DNA of 64,000 bases from Medicago truncatula (Eukaryota; Streptophyta; Magnoliopsida; Fabales; Fabaceae), in the NCBI RefSeq assembly GCF_003473485.1, contig NC_053043.1, positions 40,028,576 through 40,092,575 on the forward strand. The letters run 5' to 3'. Below the pieces are notes generated by a model. It was not told the origin of the DNA, did no database searches, and saw only the letters and a program-made list of their open reading frames with translations. Every line of letters begins with the position of its first letter. The first letter of the stretch is position 1. The position numbers were made by a program, and so were the translations under genes. Shown here in pieces: positions 1 through 12,029 of the stretch.

Positions 1-177
1 TCCTTTTTCAATGCAACTCGTTCTTCCATGACGTGTGGAGCTAAACGCGCTTCAAAGACTTGGTTTGTTCGCATAGTACACATGGTAAATCATGAAGCAC
101 TTGACAAGGAGTACAACAAGTTGAATTGCATTGTCGAGTCAACGGAAAGATTGATATGGTTAAGTCGAGTTAGGCTT

Positions 178-510
178 GAACTGAATGGTCATGCAAGTGT
201 TGAGTGAGTCTTGGTTGATTGAGGTGAAGTGGGTATGACATGAATGGTAAAGTTAGGACCTGATTAGTTGAGGCGAGTTAGGCATGATCTGAATGGTCAA
301 ACTAATGTTAAGTAGGACCTAACTAATTAAAGTGAGTTAGACATAACATGAATTGTCTAGCTATTGTTGAGTAGGATCTGACTAGTCGAGGTGAACTAGG
401 CATGACGTGATCATCATAGTTAAACTGGTGTTGATGAGTAGGGGATGATAGGTTGAAGTGAGACGGGCATGACTTGAATGGTTAAATTAGTGTTAAGTAT
501 GACTTGACTG
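178..510. repeat. Degenerate minisatellite, unit about 60 bp
   Basis: About five and a half diverged copies of a unit near 60 bp follow one another. Each copy starts with a TGAATGGT-like stretch, passes through TGTTGAGTAGGA and GACTAGTTGAGGTGA-like blocks and ends in TAGGCATGA. Copies start near 183, 241, 290, 349, 408 and 476. No coding function is visible and the array looks old, because copies differ at many positions. Confidence 0.7.
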
Positions 511-2853
511 TCACACTAAAATATTAGAGGGCCACGTGGTATAGTCGTCCATACCAATCCACCGAACCTCGAACATATTAAAAGACATAGACATTCGTTC
601 TTTATCGGGTCGGCATCTACCAATCGAGTTTGTTGCAAAGAAACAAAGTCACGAGTACAAGGGGTTGGATTCTCGATGCATTGTGGATCATGATGTCTAG
701 TTTCCTCCTAATTGCATTGAAAAAATATGCTTGCATGAATTGTTTTTTGCGAGCCCATTCGTCTTTGCATTAATTAATTTGTTGATAATATATCTTCCTC
801 GTTCACACTTCCATTTGCCAAATCAATACGATAACGATATCTGACTTTGGTGCAATACAAGAGATAAAATCATTATAAAGAAACAAAAATATACCATAAG
901 AGATAAATTTTACAACTATCATCAACTCCTATGGTCGTGGTGCTTGCTTGATAGTATGACACAACTCTCAAATCAAATGCAACCACATATATGAAAGTGT
1001 GCATGTGTCGTATTCGATCAAATTGATAATAATGTCTTGTTTTGGTTAGTGAAACAGGAAATACAGTGGACCCAAGTATAATTTGTCTATATATGGTAGG
1101 CGTTTGGGGAAGATTATTATTAATCATTCATTATACGCTATCGCTTTTGACCGTATAACTATAAACTATAGTATCAAACATGCATCATGCATGTCACTTA
1201 TCACCCTGTTTATATATTTTTCAATGCAAGGGATTAGATTAGGAATGGCTTTCGTCGACATAACTTTACGTGTTTAAAAAACTTAATTGATACATACGGG
1301 TAGACTATCTAGAAGGAACTTAAACTGTTCACCTTATACTAAAAGTGCAATATATTTTATCAATGTTAATGCAAAAGAAGCATTTTGTTTTTAGGGGAAT
1401 GCAAAAGAAGCATTTTTATTTTGATGTTCAACAAAGTTATTATCTCTCAATTAACTTGATAAATGTTTGTATATGTTTTAATAATATTCATAGGAAAAAA
1501 TACTGCTAATGTTACTCTCATCAGAGTAATCTCAATATGATACTATATTAATGGACTAAGGAAAAGGATTGTATATTTAACTTGCATAGCACGGAATTAG
1601 CTCTTTAGCTTGCATAAAGAAAGTAAGAAACAGATCATGACTCTCTCCACTTGAAAAAAAAAACATTGAGAAAGTTTGTGGAGATCAACGATTAAGATCT
1701 CCACGTTATTTTCTCAAGTAAATTTTTTTAATAGAGAGGATACATATCCTAAAAAAGTAATGAAATCATATGGAAAAATTGTACATAGTTTGAGTGATTT
1801 GAGTTAAATGTTAAAGAAGTAGAAAGTTTTCAAAGATACATGTTCGAATTAACTTGGTGAAGGATAATGTATAGTAGCATAACTATATAGATCATTTGAT
1901 AGTTCAACTATATTTATTATTAAAAGACCAGTTTATGTCCTACCTAAATAATATACACACACTAAAACAACTAACTACTTATTATTAAAAGATCAGTTTT
2001 TTTCCCTTTTCTTTCAATTTAAATAAGTGGTTTTCACACATATTAAGTTTTTTCTTTTTTTGTTTTTTTTTGTGATTTCGTTGTCTAAGTACGATGTTCT
2101 GTTGTTCGTCGTCTTGTGCGGCGTTTGATTTCGCGTTTTATCGTGGTGTTTGTTTATTTCCTATTGAAAGATCGACATCAGTCAATTACAAATTCAACCA
2201 ATGATTTGGGCGTCAACGTTGAAGATCCGGAAGCATGTGAATTTCGGTGACTTAGGTTTTATCATATTATTTGCAGGCGTTTTGTCGTTTTATGCTATTA
2301 ACTTGGGTGCTGTGAGTTTGTTCGCATATTCACCTTTTACCTTTTTAGCGATTTTTGTATCTGATGTAATCTATCGATTTGAATGAATGAATATCGTTTT
2401 GTTTTTGTCAAAAAAAACAACTAAATACTAAGTTTTATCTATAAAAAAAAAAAATAGTATTCATATTTTTTAAATAATTTAGTATATCTTTGTATGATTT
2501 TATAAGAAAAGTAATTTATATGTCATTTTTTGCTCTTGTTTTTCGGTAGATTCTTTTCATCAAAAGTAATTTTATTTAAAGCATGTCAGGTATTATATGT
2601 TGGTATCTTTCAGTCAAAACGCAATTACTTCGCCGCATTGTGAGTGTCTAGTCTCTTCCACTAGATCCAACCTCTGTTGATCTTTTTTATATTCTTTTAA
2701 TCAGTCAAAATAATTATTTGCACTCTTCGCTGATATTGTGAAAATAATACATAAAATGTGTTTTTTGGTCGCTTTTTAAGCAAAATCTGTGTGCATATAC
2801 ATTACTCTCTACCCAAGACAACCCAACTGCATATGATTTGGAATTTAAGTGTG
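511..2853. other. Intergenic, no gene seen
   Basis: The stretch is AT-rich and all reading frames are short. Nothing with recognisable protein similarity was found. The 3' part, about 2070-2416, looks like the tail of a retroelement and is listed separately. Confidence 0.5.
2070..2416 (+). mobile_element. Possible non-LTR retroelement 3' tail
   Basis: This block has a composition unlike its AT-rich surroundings, with CG-containing words such as GTTCGTCGTCTTGTGCGGCG. It ends in a repeated GAATGAATGAAT stretch and then TTTTTGTCAAAAAAA, which resembles the A-rich end of a LINE or SINE. A short hydrophobic frame at 2201-2386 lies inside it and is probably not a gene. No target-site duplication was established, so the call rests on composition and the A-rich end only. 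Confidence 0.25.
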
Positions 2854-3245
2854 AGTGGTTAAGTTCAACATCCCTTATGAGTGAAAAATATTAAATATAT
2901 AATAGAGGTGACTCATTGCCTTAAGGTTTTGGATGAAGATGTGGTGTGAAATTTGATTAGAGATCATGAAAGTTTAGTTTATTGTCACCAACAAGTGGTA
3001 TCAGAGTATCATGGTTTGACTTAATGGGGGAGCAGAAAATAGTGTGGATCATGTTAGTGATATGGTTGAAGATTATTTTGAAGTCAAATTTGATTGGTTA
3101 GTCACGTATCAACTAAGAATGGAGAAAATATTGTATACATAAGAAAGACGACTCTTAGATGTAATGTTTTAAAATTTAGGATAAAGATATGATGTCAAAG
3201 CCTCTTTAAAGTTTTTAATGTTTAGTTCATTGTCGATTCTAGTGT
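2854..3245 (+). mobile_element. Decayed TRIM-like LTR element
   Basis: A primer-binding site for initiator tRNA-Met (TGGTATCAGAG) lies at 2996-3006. Just upstream, about 2854-2995, is an LTR-like block containing GACTCATTGCCTTAAGGTTTTGGATGAAGATG-type sequence. A diverged second copy with the same order of blocks lies at about 3100-3242 (GACTCTTAGATGTAATGTTTTA, GATAAAGATATGATGT and AGTTCATTGTC). A short G-rich tract, GGGGGAGC, at about 3025-3033 could be the polypurine tract. There is no room for gag-pol, so this would be a terminal-repeat retrotransposon in miniature. The two LTRs are strongly diverged, which suggests an old insertion. Confidence 0.5.
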
Positions 3246-4391
3246 TTCTCCGAATTTTTTAACAGTATACTTTTTTTTACAAGAAAAAGGTATGATTTTT
3301 GAACAGTATACAATCATTTATTGATTATCATCTATCATTTGCACACCGTAAGTAATTAAGTATATTGATGATAGGGATAAAGATTAAGAGAGGGACTTGA
3401 CATTGGTCAAAATGGTCGGTGCGGTGGGTTTATCATGAGTGGACCATATTTAAAGTCAGGCCCGCAAGGGCTGCAATGGTATCCATATTGCTACCGCTCC
3501 ATCTTCTTCAACGGTCATATTCTTTAGCCGTTACTTACCCTTTCCCCTATTAACTTAATACCACTTACACAAACCAACTCTCCTCCAACGGAATTCCTCA
3601 TTACTTAACCTTAAAAAAGTACTTCATCAACGCTAATCCCTTTATCATTACTTTAATTAACTAATTAACTGAGAGACAAAGCCATGTAACATCTGGAGTT
3701 AACACAAGTCTCTAGATTAAGATTTAATTAACTAAATCAATAATAACAAAATTTGAGCATGGATACTGGATAGAGATGATAGTATACTATTAATAGAAAG
3801 CGTGATGATATGGATGTTGTTTTGATTTTGTTGCACTGGTGTCTTTTATTGTCACGTCTCATTACATTTTCCTCCATTTAAAATAACTTAGCTCACAAGC
3901 TAAGCAAAACAAAACACTAACACCGATCAATTTAATTAACCCCTCCATCCACTACCGACTTTAAATTAGTACACTAATAATCAAACTCCAATCCTAATTT
4001 GCATTGCCAAACTAATCAATCCCACGCATTTTTATTTTTCTTTCATACATTAATTCTTTGAATCTTGTTAGATCTAAATAAACGATACATTTTCCAGTTT
4101 TAACAATGTTGCATGCTTAAGATTAAATTTAAATTCAAAATTTTGATTAAGAGAGAAGAAACTCGTATCATAATCTCACACCATTTTAATTCCAGTGTAG
4201 CATTATTCATAATCATAAAATTAACAAAATTAAAGCATGATAAATTGATAATGAGACTTTACAACTTTTGAGGAATTAGAAAGAGACTTTATTTTTGTAC
4301 CAAAGTGGGCATAAAATTTTCCAACTCTTTCTCCCTAATTTTTCCTTTATACGCTTCATCAAACGGTCAACATTTCTCATCACACACACAT

Positions 4392-4399
4392 TATAAATA
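4392..4399 (+). promoter_or_regulatory. TATA box of the DUF4408/DUF761 gene
   Basis: TATAAATA lies about 125 bp upstream of the ATG at 4522. It is followed by a C- and T-rich leader with repeated CTCTCACA, typical of plant 5' UTRs. The distance fits a leader of about 100 nt. Confidence 0.6.
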
Positions 4400-4521
4400 C
4401 CCTCTCATCCTTCTCTCACAAACCTCCTCCTAATTCCCCACTCTCACACACTCACAGGAACAAGGTAAGTTCCCGTTAGAATCATATCACAACAAAAACA
4501 AAACCCCAAAAAAAAAAAAAT

Positions 4522-5678
4522 ATGAAAATGAATTCTCTATCTCTGAAAACAGCTCTAATCTCCACTGCAATTTTATCAACAGCAATGGCGCTGAAACTCA
4601 CAGTACCAATGGTTTCACATTTCATCCTCAACGAAGCTCCAACTATCTGGAACTTCATCCTCTCTTGCTTCACTCCACCTTACCTTTATCTCCTTCTCAA
4701 CCTCATCATCCTCACCATCGTCATCACTTCCAAATTCCACAATCATCACCACCATTCTCCGCCGGAGACACCTTTCGACGGAATACCTTCTCCTGTTCCT
4801 GTTCCTGTTCAGATCCCTGTGCCGGAGACACTTCAGATCTCTGAAACCGCTACTCTAACGAACTACAACGGCTTCGTTTCTGAAGCTTCTGAAGGTTACC
4901 GTTATGAACTGAAAACCGATGAAACAGTTGCAGTAAGTAACGAATCTAACGATTCTGTTGCTTACGTCGCCGATGAGATTACTCCGGTGAAAACAACGGT
5001 TGTTGGAGTTGAGGACTCCGTTCATGTTTCCAATTTGCAGAAGAAAGTACCGTTGCAGTTCGCATTTAACGATGAGAATGAGAAACCTCCGATTTCAGCT
5101 AGGTCTAGTCACCGGAAAACCGTTAGATCAAGTCCAGAAGGTACTGTCACCGTCTCTCTCTGGTTTTGTAACCGTTTTTTTTTATTCTGATTTTTTAAAT
5201 TTTAAATTGAACACTATTATTATTAACTTTAATTTATTAATGATGAAAAAAGAAACTGAAATTGTTTTGTTATATTATAGGAGGAAAGGTGAATGCGTTG
5301 AGAGTAGCGAAGACGAAGAAGCAGGAAACATTGGAGAGTACGTGGAAGACGATAACGGAAGGAAGAGCGATGCCGTTAAACAGGCATTTGAAAAAATCGG
5401 AGACGTTTGAATCACAGCCACGTCGTAACGGCGTGCCGTTAGCGGATTTGAACGGCGGTGTCGGCGGAGGAAGTGGTCCGGTGATGAAGAAATCGGATAC
5501 GTTTTCCGGTATGGAGAAGAGTACTTCTCCGGTGAGGAAAGAACCGTCGCTGAGTCAGGACGAGTTGAATCGGCGAGTTGAAGCATTTATTAACAAGTTC
5601 AACGCGGAGATGAGGTTGCAGAGACAAGAATCGTTGAGGCAGTATCGGGAGATGGTGAACGGTGGTAGAACTTGTTGA
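4522..5678 (+). CDS. DUF4408 / DUF761 membrane-anchored protein (cotton-fibre-protein-like)
   Basis: Two exons, 4522-5140 and 5281-5678, join in frame through a GT-AG intron and encode 338 residues. The N-terminus has two hydrophobic segments, about residues 9-25 and 52-69. The second contains TPPYLYLLLNLIILTIV, the DUF4408 signature. A long low-complexity acidic and Ser/Thr/Pro-rich middle follows. The C-terminus (about 300-335) has the DUF761 pattern ELNRRVEAFINKFNAEMR followed by RQESLRQY. Families with this layout are plant-specific; members are reported as induced by stress or in fibres, but no biochemical activity is established. Inference: a membrane-tethered protein with a cytosolic tail. 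The ATG at 4522 is the first after the TATA box and lies just after an A-rich leader. The first of three 35-bp repeats begins six bases upstream of the stop-codon end (see the repeat entry). Confidence 0.9.
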
Positions 5679-5776
5679 CGTGGCAGATTAATCCAACGGT
5701 CATATCTTGCTGACGTGGTTGAATAATCCAACGGTCATGTTTTGCTGACGTGGTAGATATTATCCAACGGTTTGAT
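5672..5776 (+). repeat. Three 35-bp tandem repeats across the stop codon and 3' UTR
   Basis: Copies begin at 5672, 5707 and 5742, exactly 35 bp apart. Each contains TTGYTGACGTGG followed by a TAATCCAACGGT-like block. The TGA stop codon of the upstream gene is the TGA of the first TGACGTGG. The TGACGTGG core resembles a bZIP-binding ACGT element, but here it lies in the 3' UTR. Confidence 0.85.
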
Positions 5777-6875
5777 TTTTTTGGGGAAATGGGAAATTCA
5801 TGGAGATAACAGTGAGCAAGGGTTTATTTTTATTTTTGTTATGTTACAATTGGTTTGAGACAAAAAAAAATTATATAAAGGTTTTTGGTATTTTTGGGGG
5901 AAATTATTCAATTTTCTTCCAACTGGATTTTTTTTGTTCTTTATGATGTTAATAGAGTGATTTGGTTGCTAATGCAACTTTTTGAATTGCTTATAACTTG
6001 TTACTATTTATTCTTGGTCTTTAAATGCAAAATAAATGATGTGGGAATAATAATATTTGATTGCTAAAACTAATTTTCTTGTTAGTAAAAAAAGAAAAGT
6101 ATCTATGGATATGCTTTTGTTTAAATTGTCTGTGATGTTTAGAATTTAGTACTACTATTTTGATGACTATAACGGTCACTTTTTCTTTTGCAATGGGTTT
6201 GTTGTTTTGTTGGTTGTTAGCATGAATAATTCAGTTGAATAAGCACGTGAACTAGGTTTTCATTTTCCTGAATTCATCTGCTTTGGATTGGATATCGATC
6301 TCAATATTTGAAACCAACTCAACCCAATCTAGATTCTAAACAAGAGATTTAAAAGAAACAAAATGTTGCACGTACTTTTCTACCTTATACATTTCTCACA
6401 CGTCCTATTTAAATTCTAAAATCTGAAATATTGTTTTTGAAGATTTTAAGAAGTATTTATGCCATTCAAATTCTATAATCTAAACTACATAGACGCGCGA
6501 GAAACTGATAAGGTAGGAAAAGAATCGGTCAAATGTTTTTCTTTTTGCAAAAAGAAATCCAATATTAATAAATGTATTATCTCCCTATACCAATTTAGGT
6601 GGGCAATTTAAGCTTCTTCAAAATATATAGGGGGGACAATAACCAAAACAGAGCAATGATTTTTCATTTTCTATGAGAAAATAATGAACAAACTTCAAAA
6701 CACTACCATAATGATAGAGATGCAACAAAAATAAGGAGCTTCAATCTTAAATAACACTTGGCCTAAACAAATAACTGAATTCATCTAAACTAAATTACAA
6801 AGAGGCTTATATTCAGTGCTTGCAATAAAGTATCAAAATTTAATGAGTGATGATATGAGCCATCCAGCAAGTTAT
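5777..6875. other. Convergent intergenic spacer
   Basis: AT-rich spacer between the 3' ends of the DUF761 gene and the small basic-protein gene on the opposite strand. It must hold both 3' UTRs and polyadenylation signals. No gene or clear repeat was recognised. Confidence 0.5.
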
Positions 6876-9800
6876 TTATTCGTAGAGTGTTTTTGCAGAT
6901 TGAACTCTACTTTTTTTGTTTTCAGACTTGGAAACTCTCGCGGCAGACTTCTCGTTTGCGGATATAGCTTTTGCTATTTTCTTCATCTTTCGAACATTTT
7001 TTGATCTCTTCATAGGCCTCCCATTCTGCTTTACCTTCCTGTTTCAGAGCAAAAGCGTTGGAAAATGCAGTAAAAATGGAATACTATCATACAGTTAACT
7101 TTTAAAAGTGTGAGATGAGAGGAACTTGAGCATTATTATGTTTTGCAAGAAAATGGAAATTAAGAAGCAGGTAATGTTTTTACTTCATTGGACGCACCAT
7201 AAAGTTAAACAATAATAGAACTCGAATCAGATTAGAACTCTCAAAGTATATTACAAAAGGGAAATTTCCCCTGTGAAAGTATAGAATATTTATTAAAAAC
7301 TGATGAACAATTCACAGGAGGTTCGAGGAACCTGATAACAATATATGAGTTCTCTCTACCAAATTTTCGTATTGATAGACTCCTATCCGACTACTCTTCC
7401 TAGCATAACTATTGTCAGTTATAAATACTGACAGTTATGACAAATAATTTTCCCTATTTTAACTCTATTTGGCTTTCTCCTATCATAGACTTGATTGATA
7501 GAGGGTTGCCTTGTCCTATCAAACAATCATTCAAGGCAAAAATTCTAATGGAGTTCAGATCTAGCGCATGTCATAATTGTTAGTTATATGTTATAATTGT
7601 TAGCATGTCATATAACTCATAGTCATGCCCATGACAAAACAGAAGGGCAAAACAAAGCAAGTGTATTACAAAAATTGTCATTAAAATGAGGGGCAATGCA
7701 GAAAAAACATTATACACAAAATCCATCATCTCTGCATACTGAACTGAAGTATATAAATTTTTGTTAAACAAAATATTGCACTTACAAAATTGATCAGCAT
7801 TGGTAACATTGTCCATTAGTAAATTGTTCGTATTCTTATTATACATGCAATTTAGTGATGGAAAGATAATGTTTTCTGCTATGCTGGGCCTCATAAAACT
7901 TGACTCATTAAATATTTAAATGTCTATAGACTCTACTCATAAGAGTTTATTTAATACAAAAAATGTTTAAAACATGTATGTGCGTAAGATATATTCAATA
8001 TTCAAACTTAGTAATTAAAGAACGACAATAATACATGGATACTGATAGACAAAATCCCCACATCACACAATAGGTTCACAACTTCACACACACACACAAA
8101 AATAACAAATTCAAAAATGGGTAAATTGACAAATCATAATTGTCAAAATTACTAATGTGAAGGATGGAGGTAAAAGGTTTCCCTTAATAAACCTTAGGTA
8201 AGAGCTAGTTTCAGGCTAATCAGAGTTGCAATGATTCACTTCGCTTCTGTCTTGAACAAATATACAAAAGATCCAACCCTTATCTAGACGCTTCCATTGC
8301 AGAAGCTTTCTAGATCCATGGTTTGTCATTTAGGTATTTTATCATATCTAGGATAATCTATTTCAGCTTAAAGTACAAATAACTGATTAAAATATTAGGC
8401 TTTGATGTGAATATTAATAGGCCTTTGGTGTAAACACCAGAGACTTTTTAACGATTATATCATATCGATTTTTTCATACAAAGAGTCTATGATATTTTAA
8501 TAATATGTCCTAGAAAAGTACTCCAGGTTATCAAAGGAATCTCCGACAAAAGTAGTAATCAAATAATCTAACTCCCTATAAAACAATTGTATCTCGTTCA
8601 GGATGAGAGCAAATGTAATTAAAAAAACTGTGCTTTTTGTAGAAAGAAATAAGAGGAAAAACACAAAGGAATTTTGTTACTAAGAGCACAAAATCCTCCT
8701 CTGATTAAACAGAAATTGTAGGATAAAGTTATGATTTTCTTATAATAATAATAGTAATAAAAATAATCAAATCAGATACTCGTTGATATTTGTGAACACT
8801 CTATCTGAGACTACCAGGCACCTCTCCTGCTAAATGACCTAGTTAGATGTGTTTGTGTTCTTTCCATATTCTAGTTTTCAGGTGATAAGTTCTCATTTTT
8901 CACAAATTAGTTTTGATAAGCTATCCATCTTCGCCATCACCGTCTATTACTAACAAACCACACCTTGCAATGCACCAAGTGCATGCTTCAAAGAATACCC
9001 TTCTTCAAGAACTCGGCAGACCAAGTAATTGAAACAAAATCTATAACCTAACATCCAGTGCAAAAGTAAATGTGATTAAAAAAACTGTGCTTTTTGTAGA
9101 AAGAAATAAGAGGAAAAACACAAAGGAACTTTGCTACTAAGAGCATAAAATCCTCCCTTGAATAAACAGAAATTGTAGAATAAAGTTATGATTTTCTTAT
9201 AATAATAACAATCAAATCAGATACTCGTTGATATTTGTGAACATTCTCTATCTGAGACTACCAGGCACCTCTCTTGCTAAATGACCTAGTTAGATGTGTT
9301 TGTGTTCTTTCCACATTCCAGTTTTCAGGCAATAAGTTCTCATTTATCACAAATTGGTTTCAATAAGCTATCCATCTTCACCATCACCACCTTCTTTAAA
9401 AAATTATAATACTACATCAAATTTGTATTTATAAAGTTCAAAGCAAACCCAAAATACAAGGCAACTACTATTACTAACAAACCACACATTGCAGTGCACC
9501 AAGTGCATGCTTCAAAGGTATTCTTCTTCAAGAAGTCGGCAGACTAAATAATTGAAACAAAATCTATAACCTAACATCCAGTGCAAAAGCAAATGTGATT
9601 GAAGATACTGTTATCTTGTCTTGTCCATGCAAAAAAAAAAACTACAGTGTCATTGCTACAACCTCGAATTGCCACTAACATGTGTATGGTTGAACGCAAT
9701 TATAGGAGGGAAGAGGGCCCGGATTTTCTACAACGGACGACTGGTGTTCTAACTTCACCATATCGACAATGCCTAATTCACCAACTAAATGCAGAATTAA

Positions 9801-10516
9801 TATTCAACAACAACATCCAATAACCAGTTGAGTAACTGGATGGTAATTATGTTGCACCAAATCAACCTTATTGGATTAAGGGTCTGTCTGGATTAACTTA
9901 TTTGAGCTTACCTAATAGCATAAGCACTTGTGACTCTGTTTGGGAGAACAAAAGAAATCAACTTATGACATGTTCATAAGTTTATTTCAGCTTATTTCCA
10001 CTATTTCTCCAAAATAGCTTATGAAAACAGCTTATAGCTTATACAAAAACAATCTGACCTTATTTTATCTAGTGTAATAGAAATAGCTTATTCACAAGCG
10101 CTTATAACTGGTTAAAAAAAGAAGCTCACAACCACGATTAACCCCTAATAATTGTGATTCTCTACAATATCAAGTATCGTCATGATTAAAACATAGGCTA
10201 TAAGTACTATAAGGGCAATAAAGAAAACTTACAAAATGGTAGCACCACCAGCAACCTTGATTTTAGCTCCTGATTCTGATGTATCCATTGCTACAAATAA
10301 ACAAAAGTCTCAAACTCTTAAACCACCAAAAAAAAATGGAAAATTAAAACAAAACAAGGTTTAGAAGCAGAGAAATAAAAGTAAAAAAAATTGATTTTTA
10401 ATTGTTAATTGAAAAGCGAGTATACCTTGAGGTGCTTCGGAAACGATGGTGTCGGTTATGTCCATCGAAACGGTACCGTTTTTGTTCTTCTTGTTTTTGT
10501 TCCTGTTTTTCGCCAT
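6876..10516 (-). CDS. Small highly basic, probably nuclear protein (103 aa)
   Basis: Three minus-strand exons, 10426-10516, 10233-10290 and 6876-7038, join in frame (91, 58 and 163 nt). Donors are GGTATA and GTAAG; acceptors are TTTGTAG and AAACAG. The protein starts MAKNRNKNKKNKNG, has a middle with ATILKVKQNGRPMKRS, and ends KSRVQSAKTLYE. It contains two Lys/Arg-rich blocks, near residues 2-13 and 53-70, that look like nuclear or nucleolar localisation signals. No catalytic domain is visible and I do not recognise a named family. Uninterrupted reading across two junctions and the conserved-looking C-terminus argue that it is real. The second intron is about 3.2 kb and is filled with a tandem duplication and a MITE. 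The ATG at 10516 is chosen because upstream codons offer no ATG in frame. Confidence 0.72.
8611..9590. repeat. Large tandem duplication (457 and 523 bp) in an intron
   Basis: The block starting AAATGTAATTAAAAAAACTG at 8611 recurs from 9068 with AAATGTGATTAAAAAAACTG, and a third start AAATGTGATTGAAG begins at 9591. Both copies carry the same GTGCTTTTTGTAGAAAGAAA, GATACTCGTTGATATTTGTG and GTGCATGCTTCAAAG blocks in order. Copy 2 has roughly 80 extra bases near 9402-9475. The copies are close to identical, so the duplication is fairly recent. Confidence 0.9.
9889..10148. mobile_element. MITE, GGTCTGTTTGGAT family (copy 1)
   Basis: The sequence begins GGGTCTGTCTGGATTAACTT and carries the family blocks TTATTTGAGCTTA, CATAAGCACTTGTGA, CTTATGACATGTTCATAAG and TAGCTTATGAAAACAGCTTAT. 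Four more copies are listed in this window, at about 20233, 20461, 22885 and 59414. The family has inverted ends, for example AATCCAAACAGATCC at the right end of the 20.2 kb copy. It carries no coding capacity. Confidence 0.7.
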
Positions 10517-10806
10517 TGGATTGGAGTGACGGTGAGGCGGCACAAAGGTTTCAAGCTGCTGCTACTATTTTCTCAAGTATCGACTGATGGTGGCTTTATT
10601 TAAGGGTGCGTTAAATTAATTAATGGACAAAATAAAGCATTCGAAATTCTTCTCCTTTTTTCTTTTTGGTCTTGGCAATAGTTAACATTTCCAATATATT
10701 AAATACACGATTTTTTTATAAAAAGTTATTATTCTAAGCTCAGAATGTTCCGGGACGCTTGTTACCATTTCCCTTTGTCTTTTACAAAACTCTCAATTTA
10801 CTTTGT

Positions 10807-10885
10807 CCATGATCTTAATTCAGTTGGCAGCAACAATACATAATATATGCAAGGTGGTATGGGGTTCAAACCCGACCACCACCCT
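10807..10885 (+). mobile_element. tRNA-derived SINE fragment
   Basis: An A-box-like CTTAATTCAGTTGGC at about 10814 and a B-box-like GGTTCAAACCC at about 10862 have tRNA spacing. No cloverleaf can be closed. The spacer CAATACATAATATATGC matches the copy at 44709, so this belongs to a dispersed SINE family rather than to a tRNA gene. Confidence 0.65.
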
Positions 10886-11273
10886 AAAAACTCTCAATTT
10901 ACTTCATTTATATTGTTTTTGGTAGAAACTTTATTTATATATACTAATTAAAAAAAATCCCAAGAGCATTTTAATGATTGTTAGAGATCTTTTCTAACTT
11001 AACTTGAAGTTTCGGATTCTAAGTCAATCTTAAAATACACTAATGTTAAATCTTTTGAAGAAGAATTTTATCATTCATTATAGTTCTATCAAATATGAGA
11101 TATTAATATTTTCAGTTTGATCACATTAAAAAAACAACACATCAAAGTAAAGGTCACTAAACAAACCTAATATTAGTAGAGTTTGCAACATGGCTTTGTC
11201 CAAGAAAAAAAAACCAGAGTTTAATTTCATAAGTCACTTAACTGAAAGACATTTCAACCTTCATAAAGATATA

Positions 11274-11590
11274 CTTTCTCCGTCCCAAATTATAAGGAAA
11301 AAAATCATTTCACACTTATTAAGAAAACTAAAACATAGTATTTTGTAGTATAATTTTTTGTATTATTCTTGGATTAAGTTTTATAGAAAGATGTAAACAC
11401 AATTTCGGTTATTAGTCATAGAGAAAATGAAAGTAAGAGCAAAATGAATGCAACTTACATTTAATTTTTCTTTGGAAAAGATGATTTTTTTGAAATAACG
11501 TAATTAAATATAATAAAAATTAATCTTTTTTTCTTATAATTAAGGGCAAAGAAAATGAATTTTTTTTCTTATAATTTGAAACAGAAGAAG
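11274..11590. mobile_element. Stowaway-like MITE
   Basis: The left end CTTTCTCCGTCCCAAATTAT and the right end ATAATTTGAAACAGAAGAAG are imperfect inverted repeats of the Stowaway CTCCCTCCGTCCC type. TA dinucleotides flank both sides (11272-11273 and 11591-11592), as expected for Tc1/Mariner-type insertion. There is no coding capacity. Confidence 0.7.
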
Positions 11591-12029
11591 TATATCATTA
11601 TGAGGATTGTAATGTCCTTCGGTTGAGTGACTCCAGGAATTAAACTTTTTTTCTTGAAGAGAGCCATGTTGCAAATTATATACACTAATTTTTCTTTGAA
11701 CCTGCTACTAATTTTCTTAATCATTATTTATAAATATTTGTAACGATTGACGAAGTCTTTTAATCCACGAAGAAAAGCTTGCTCTACTTTATTTAAAAGA
11801 TATTCAAATTCAAAATATATTATACAGAGAAAAAAAAACATAAATGGGTCGATACAAGAATCCCTTAAAAAACTCAGTAATAAAATTGTAGGTGACGGGG
11901 AAGAAAAAATTTGGGTCGCTAGTCAACCCCTCCCAGAGCAGCAGCCAGAAACCACCAAGGGCAATATAGCAGTATCAAACTCCAGTAATTAACAAAATTT
12001 AACAATGACTATGTTTAAATCTGAAGAAT

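Larger units (their letters stand above)
10600..12029. other. Intergenic spacer between two minus-strand genes
   Basis: AT-rich spacer containing the promoter of the small basic-protein gene, a SINE fragment and a Stowaway-type MITE. A frame at 11747-11992 has no recognisable features and is not called. Confidence 0.5.

Noticed and set aside
1..207. Open frame entering from the left edge (plus strand)
   Set aside because: It stays open for 68 codons, but I recognise no domain, and its end runs into the degenerate minisatellite. Without upstream sequence it cannot be called.
2201..2386. Short hydrophobic 61-residue frame
   Set aside because: It lies inside a likely retroelement tail, and membrane-like composition is expected from T-rich DNA.
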